This document shows, in pieces, positions 58,481 through 64,000 of a stretch of DNA of 64,000 nt. Under the pieces are notes generated by a model. That model saw only the letters and a list, made by a program, of their open reading frames with translations. It ran no database searches and was not told where the DNA came from. Position 1 is the stretch's first letter; each line of letters opens with the position of its first letter. The position numbers and the translations under genes are program-made. Source of the stretch: CALMEC01 sp963777565 (lineage in GTDB: Bacteria > Actinomycetota > Thermoleophilia > Miltoncostaeales > Miltoncostaeaceae); contig CAVZQZ010000008.1 in the NCBI GenBank assembly GCA_963777565.1, forward strand, positions 124,001 through 188,000. Reading direction: 5' to 3'.

Positions 58481-60098
58481 TCACTCTGCCGGTGTCGACT
58501 CCGGGGTGGCGTCGTCGTCGGCGGCCTTCTTGCGCGTGCGGCGACGGGGCTTCGGTGTCTCCTCCTCGTCCGGCGCGGCGGCCTCGGGCGCGGCGGTCTC
58601 CTCGGCCACGACCTCACTCGCCTTCTTGCGCGTGCGGCGCTTCGGCTTGGGGGCCTCCTCCTCGGCGGGAGCGGCCTCGACGGCGGCCTCCTCGACGAGC
58701 GGTGCCGCTGCGGCCTCGTCCTCGTCTGCCTTCTTGCGCGTGCGGCGCTTCGGCTTGGGGGCCTCCACTTCGGCCGGTGCGGCCTCGGCGGCGACCTCGT
58801 CGGCCGGCTCGGCCGAGGTGAGGGCCGGGAGCACGCGAGCCCCGGCGCACCCGCCGACGGCTGCCTGCAGCGGGCTCCTCGGCGGTGGGCTCGCCCGCGG
58901 GGGCGGCGTCGCCGGCCTCCGGTTCCTCGGCCGTCGCGGCCGCGGGCTCTTCGCTCTCGGGTTCCGCGGTGAGGTCGTCGCTCGTCGGCTCGGGCAGCGA
59001 CGACAGTGAGCGGCGCCGGCGGCGCGAGCCCCGCGTCGGGGGACCGTCCACGGCGACGTCGGTCGCCTCGACGAGCTCGGGGATCTCGACCTCGAGGTCC
59101 TCCGCGGCGAGGACCACGTCCTCGTACGTGATGGGCTGGTCGAGCGGCGGCAGCTCGGCGGCAGCGACCTCCTTGGGCCGCACCTCGAACTCGAACACCT
59201 CGGCGCCGTCGGCGCTCGCGGTCTCCTCGCCGTTCCCCTCGGTCTGCGCCGTGGCTTCGCTCGGCTCGCCACGGCGGCGCCTGCGACGCCGGCGGCCCTC
59301 GCCCAGCTCGACGATGGGGCGCTCCGGCGTCAGCGTCGGCCAGTCGCTCGAAGCCGCTCCGCTCTCGCCGAGGTCGACGAGGTAGGTGCCGCTGCGCGGG
59401 TCCTTCTCGAGCCGGACGACGCCCTTGGCCTGCGCGTCCTCCAGGAACTTCGAGAACGTGGAGAAGCCGATCTCGCCTTCGTCGAACGCCGGGTCGCGGC
59501 GACGCATGGAGTCCTTCACGGCACTGGCCTGCGGGTGCTCGTCGCCCTCCCGCTGGCGGGCCATCATCGTCTCGCGCAGCAGCGTGAGCGCGTCGGGGCG
59601 GACCCCGCCGTGATGTGGCAGGGCCTTGCTCGCGAGGCTGTCGTAGAAGAAGAACTCGTCGCAGTTCGCGATGAGCAGCGGGCTCGCAGACGACTCGTCG
59701 CGGCCGACGCCGATGACGCGCTTGTTGAGCTCGCGCAGCTTCCCGACGAGCGGGGTGAAGTCGCTGTCGCCGGACACGATGACGAAGTTGTCCACGTGCT
59801 GGCGGCTGTACGCGATCTCCATCGCGTCGACGGCCATCTTGATGTCGGCCCGGTTCTTCGCGCCCTCGCGCGCCGACGGCATCTCGATCAGTTCCAGCCC
59901 TGCATTCATGAGCTCTCGCCTGGCGTCGCGGTAGCGACTCCAGTCGGCGTAGGCCCGCTTGACGACCACACGCCCTTTCTCGGCCAGGCGGCTCATCACG
60001 AGGTGGATGTCGAACTCACCCCGGTTGCGCGCGCCTGGGCGCGCCATGTTCTCGATGTCGACCAGCACGGCGAGTGCGTGCTCGGACGCGTTATGCAC
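58481..60098 (-). CDS. NYN-LOTUS RNA-processing protein with basic repeat tail, one apparent frameshift
   Basis: From GTG 60096-60098 (GGAGGAAAT upstream): a NYN/PIN-like nuclease domain (LAVLVDIENMARPG, AYADWSRYRDARRELMNAGLELIEMP, KNRADIKMAVDAME, IVSGDSDFTPLVGKLRE), whose aspartates form the metal site. An OST-HTH/LOTUS domain follows (ALTLLRETMMAR, FSTFSKFLEDAQAKGVVRLE). The last 270 residues are acidic and low complexity, with three copies of a PKPKRRTRKKA-type basic block. The frame shifts near 58830-58865; length 3n+1 fits one extra base. The predicted role is RNA cleavage or binding; the target is unknown. Confidence 0.85.
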
Positions 60099-60270
60099 GG
60101 ATTTCCTCCGGTTCTCGGGTCGCCCGCAGGCGACGGTCATGCGGCAAGTGCCGTGGGCCGCCCGTGGGCAGCACCAAAGGGACTGTAGCAGGGAGCCTCA
60201 CCGAGGCTTCAGATCCATCCATTCCTGCCGATACAGGTTTTATGAGGTTCATGGATGGAAGGGGCTCGAG

Positions 60271-60351
60271 ATGAGCCACCGGGCGCAGTTCGTCATCGGC
60301 GCGATCCTCGGCGTCGCGGGCCTCGTGCTCCTGTCGCTCGGCGGGAGCTGA
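60271..60351 (+). CDS. 26-residue single-helix membrane peptide
   Basis: ATG 60271 has GGAAGGGG eight bases upstream. The product is MSHRAQFVIGAILGVAGLVLLSLGGS: a short basic start, one hydrophobic helix and a polar end. The ribosome site and the clean membrane helix support a real small protein, about 150 bases before the citrate synthase gene. Function unknown. Confidence 0.5.
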   Translation: MSHRAQFVIGAILGVAGLVLLSLGGS

Positions 60352-60504
60352 GCGACCCGCGCGGGGAGACGTCGTTCCGCGCATCCGCGTTCGTGTTTCC
60401 CGCGCGCTCAGATCGCCACACGAGAGCGGCCTCGTCGGTAGACTGCAGGGAGATCGCCCCGGGGCGGGCGGACCTCTGGGCGGAAATCGACAAAGGATGC
60501 TCCC

Positions 60505-61839
<1,335 letters not shown>

Positions 61840-61906
61840 CAACGAATGCCGAATTTCCGCTGGTTCGGGGTGGATGCGGCGGCGCCTGAGCGAGTAGGCT
61901 GCGTCC

Positions 61907-62161
61907 ATGGCTGAATCACAAGAAGACATCCGTCGATCGCTCAGGGAAATCGGCCAGGAGATCGCAAGGCTCTTGGAACAGGCGAAGGCGCTCATGAAGG
62001 ACGCTGCCGGCGACGCCAGCAAATGGGCCGGCAAAGTGGTGGGCAGCGACGACTCACCCCTCGACCAGATCGAGCGTCTCGGCGAGCTACGCGAGAAGGG
62101 CTTCGTGACCGACGAGGAGTTCCAGGCGAAGAAAGCGGAGCTCCTGAAGAAGATCGCGTGA
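61907..62161 (+). CDS. SHOCT-domain protein
   Basis: An 84-residue protein: a helical N-terminal half (SLREIGQEIARLLEQAKALMKDAA) and a C-terminal SHOCT domain, LDQIERLGELREKGFVTDEEFQAKKAELLKKI, the short oligomerisation motif found at many C-termini. No membrane segment, so probably a soluble self-assembling partner. Its TGA overlaps the GTG of the next gene, so the two are one unit. Confidence 0.87.
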   Translation: MAESQEDIRRSLREIGQEIARLLEQAKALMKDAAGDASKWAGKVVGSDDSPLDQIERLGELREKGFVTDEEFQAKKAELLKKIA

Positions 62162-62523
62162 CCGACGCAGGAGCTGTCGACGCCTGGGAGGCGTTCATCA
62201 CCGAGGTCGAGCCGCACGTGTCCCCGGAGTGGACGCGCAACGCCCGCGAGCACGGATCGCAGGGCTGGATCCGGCTCATCGCCCTCGTCGACGTCCACCA
62301 CAACCTCACGTCCCCTCAGATCGTCGAGAAGATCGCGATGACGATGGGCGACCTCGCGGGCGACCGCGAGGCGGAGGCGGCGGGATGGACTGCCCTCATG
62401 GAGCAGGCACGCGACAACCGCCGTGCGCTGCTCGACCGCGTCATCGAGGTCGCGCCGACGGTGTTGAGCGAGGACCTCGTCGTGCTCTTCACCCGCTCGC
62501 TCATTCCGGCGCCGGCGATCTAG
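62158..62523 (+). CDS. Conserved protein of unknown function
   Basis: A 121-residue helical protein from GTG 62158, overlapping the SHOCT gene stop. The sequence is mixed charged, with GWIRLIALVDVHHNLTSPQIVEKIAM and LLDRVIEVAPTVLSEDLVVLFTRSL. No catalytic motif, signal or membrane segment. The overlap suggests it works with, or in equal amounts to, the SHOCT protein. Confidence 0.65.
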   Translation: MTDAGAVDAWEAFITEVEPHVSPEWTRNAREHGSQGWIRLIALVDVHHNLTSPQIVEKIAMTMGDLAGDREAEAAGWTALMEQARDNRRALLDRVIEVAPTVLSEDLVVLFTRSLIPAPAI

Positions 62524-62625
62524 CCGGTCTGCCGCCGACTGTGCGGCGTGGTTGGTTCACTTGTCCCGTCATGCGGTGACGGTCGACTTCGGTGACGTCC
62601 GGGATCGGTGGGACACTCGGAGGTG

Positions 62626-63330
62626 ATGAACGATCGCACGTCGTCCTCCGGTCGCCTGCCCCGCTGGGCGATCGTCGCGACGGTGGTCGCCGCGCTCGCG
62701 GTCGTCGGCGCGCTCATCGCGATCAGCGCCGGTGGGGGCGACGCCCAGGCCCGCGGTGAGTTGACCGGGGCGCAGGAGGCCGCGGCCCTCGTCGCCGGCA
62801 TCCCTCAAGCGGGTGACCGCCTCGGCAAGGAGAGCGCCCCCATCGAGATCGTCGAGTACGCCGACCTGCAATGCCCGTTCTGCGCCTCGGCGTCGACGCG
62901 GACCGTGCCGGCGCTGGTCGAGCGGTACGTCCGCGACGGTTCCGCCCGCCTGACGTTCCGGCCGCTCGCGTTCATCGGGGCCGACTCGGAGCGCGGTGCG
63001 CTCGCGGCCGCGGCGGCGGGCGAGCAGTCGAAGCTCTGGCAGTTCGTGGAGCTCGCCTACCGCAACCAGGGCGGGGAGAACACCGGGTGGCTGAGCGACG
63101 GCTTCGTCACCGACGCGGCCACCGCGCTGGGCATCGACACTGCGGCGCTCGATACGGCGCGCAAGGGTGCCGTCGCCGCCGGCGTACTCTCCGCGGCGAG
63201 CGCCGCCGCGCAGTCCGACGGTGTCGACAGCACCCCCACGTTCGTCGTCGCCGGCCCGAAGGGCCGGGTGACGATCAAGGACTACGCCAACCTCACGGAG
63301 TTCGCCGCCGCCGTGGCGGCCGTGAGGTAG
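62626..63330 (+). CDS. Membrane-anchored DsbA-like thiol oxidoreductase
   Basis: A 234-residue protein with an N-terminal membrane anchor (WAIVATVVAALAVVGALIAI) and an extracytoplasmic thioredoxin fold of DsbA type. The active site is DLQCPFCASAS near residue 82, and the cis-proline loop is DSTPTFVV. The helical insert between them is of DsbA kind. ATG 62626 follows GGAGG closely; an in-frame GTG lies six codons earlier. Three bases separate its stop from the VKOR gene, a classical oxidative folding pair. Confidence 0.91.
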   Translation: MNDRTSSSGRLPRWAIVATVVAALAVVGALIAISAGGGDAQARGELTGAQEAAALVAGIPQAGDRLGKESAPIEIVEYADLQCPFCASASTRTVPALVERYVRDGSARLTFRPLAFIGADSERGALAAAAAGEQSKLWQFVELAYRNQGGENTGWLSDGFVTDAATALGIDTAALDTARKGAVAAGVLSAASAAAQSDGVDSTPTFVVAGPKGRVTIKDYANLTEFAAAVAAVR

Positions 63331-63333
63331 CCC

Positions 63334-63777
63334 GTGCCGGTCGAGCGGCGCCTGCGAATCGCCATCGGCTCCCTCGCCGTCGTCGGTTTGGCGATCTCCG
63401 GGTACCTCGCGTCGGTGCGGCTCATGGGGGAGCCCCCGGCCTGCGTCATCGGCGGGAGCTGCGCCGCCGTCCAGTCGAGCCGGTACGCGGAGCTCGCCGG
63501 CATCCCGGTCGCGGTGCTCGGCCTCTTCGGCTACGGAGCGCTCCTCCTGTCAGCACTCCTCGCGGGCCCGATGGCCAAGCTGCTCGGGTTGCTCGCCGGC
63601 GTCGTGGGGGTCGGGTTCTCAATCTGGCTGACCTACGTCGAGCTCGGAGTGATCAACGCCGTGTGCCCTTGGTGTGTCACCAGCGCCGTGGTGGTCACGA
63701 TCGCCGCGGGCCTCGCGCTGTGGCGGGTGATGCTGCCGGAGCCTCAGCTCGTGGGGGCTCACGGCCTCAGCCGGTAG
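63334..63777 (+). CDS. Vitamin K epoxide reductase-family protein (VKOR)
   Basis: A 147-residue quinone-dependent oxidase with four membrane helices that re-oxidises the DsbA-like protein. The loop cysteines are in ACVIGGSCAAVQSSRYAEL, and the active-site pair is CPWC near residue 112 in the fourth helix. The SSRYAELAGIPVAVLGL segment is diagnostic. GTG 63334. The last 19 bases overlap the end of the opposing gene. Confidence 0.94.
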   Translation: MPVERRLRIAIGSLAVVGLAISGYLASVRLMGEPPACVIGGSCAAVQSSRYAELAGIPVAVLGLFGYGALLLSALLAGPMAKLLGLLAGVVGVGFSIWLTYVELGVINAVCPWCVTSAVVVTIAAGLALWRVMLPEPQLVGAHGLSR

Positions 63778-64000
63778 ACCGTCCCGGTCGTCCAGTCGCC
63801 CACGAGGAGGCCCTGCGGTGCCGCCACGACGGCGAGGGGGTTCGTGAAGCCGCTCGCGAAGACGCTCGTGCGGCCGCGCCACCGGCCGTCGGGCAGGCGG
63901 GTGAGCGCCACCCGGACGAGGTCGTGGCCGGTGCGTGGCGACGACGACGACCCGAACTGCGCGATGAAGGCGGACGTGCCGTATCTCGCGCCCCAGGTAC
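63759..64000 (-). CDS. Sorbosone/glucose dehydrogenase-like beta-propeller, C-terminal part
   Basis: Only the last 80 codons are inside the window. SVFASGFTNPLAVVAAPQGLLVGDW followed by TGTVYRLRP is the closing blade of PQQ-dependent glucose/sorbosone-dehydrogenase-type or NHL propellers. The stop is TGA at 63759-63761. The rest lies beyond the right edge, so signal peptide and active residues cannot be checked. Confidence 0.75.
   Translation of the reverse strand, partial: TWGARYGTSAFIAQFGSSSSPRTGHDLVRVALTRLPDGRWRGRTSVFASGFTNPLAVVAAPQGLLVGDWTTGTVYRLRP

Overview
The window is 64 kb of very GC-rich bacterial chromosome. Gene density is high, GTG and TTG starts are frequent, and many neighbours overlap through ATGA or GTGA. 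The gene set points to a high-GC Gram-positive (Actinobacteriota), and I would guess a deep lineage such as Thermoleophilia. Supporting genes are SoxR, a CIRCE-controlled groESL, a cysO-cysM-mec sulfur module, KorAB, an N-terminal-only Nfu protein, VKOR paired with a DsbA-like protein, and a CGNR regulator. The lineage is inference from gene content; there is no rRNA here. No intact mobile element, integrase, transposase or CRISPR array was seen.

Layout. 1-6 kb: end of hemC and hemD (tetrapyrroles), a secreted protein with a GIKW triplet, a SAM hydroxide adenosyltransferase, a membrane protein and glutamate decarboxylase. 6-13 kb: an alpha/beta hydrolase, a truncated antiporter, korAB, an acetoacetate-decarboxylase-like gene, a membrane protein and tRNA-Phe. 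12.8-20 kb: a two-component system, LOG-family protein, MscL with a zinc ribbon, Nfu-like protein, pyrE, a metallo-hydrolase, rsgA and a protein built from perfect 84-bp tandem repeats. 20-30 kb: NUDIX, ASCH, groES-groEL, a membrane protein, clpP, a sulfite-oxidase-like protein with tatA, a Kelch protein, MOSC and DUF1015. 30-39 kb: a helicase-nuclease with a YhaM-like exonuclease, a secreted VWA protein, a CGNR regulator with paired operators, ychF and yqeY. 39-47 kb: a small gene whose ribosome site pairs with a distant arm, a B12-binding radical SAM enzyme, methylmalonyl-CoA epimerase, an ECF sigma factor with a membrane tail, a double-domain ThyX, infA and a cold-shock gene. 47-54 kb: VOC and GFA enzymes, LtrA, a QueA-like gene and SDR under a SoxR-type promoter, soxR, rarA and transporter remains. 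54-58 kb: rhodanese-MoeB fusion, cysO, cysM and mec. 58-64 kb: a cupin remnant, a NYN-LOTUS protein, citrate synthase, a SHOCT protein, DsbA-like and VKOR proteins, and the end of a sorbosone-dehydrogenase-like gene.

How the genes work together. KorAB and citrate synthase belong to central carbon metabolism with ferredoxin. The moeB-like, cysO, cysM and mec genes form one protein-thiocarboxylate route to cysteine. The DsbA-like protein and VKOR form an oxidative folding pair. SoxR sits divergently from an SDR/QueA-like operon whose promoter has the long spacer and palindrome expected of SoxR control. The helicase-nuclease and YhaM-like genes overlap and may be one nucleic-acid processing unit.

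Quality note. Six otherwise intact genes each have a length of 3n+1, meaning exactly one apparent extra base, usually in a G/C-rich run. This looks more like consensus insertion errors than gene decay, so those genes are annotated as whole with the likely position marked. A truncated antiporter, a decayed MFS transporter, a cupin with an in-frame stop and an NTF2-like remnant are treated as pseudogenes.
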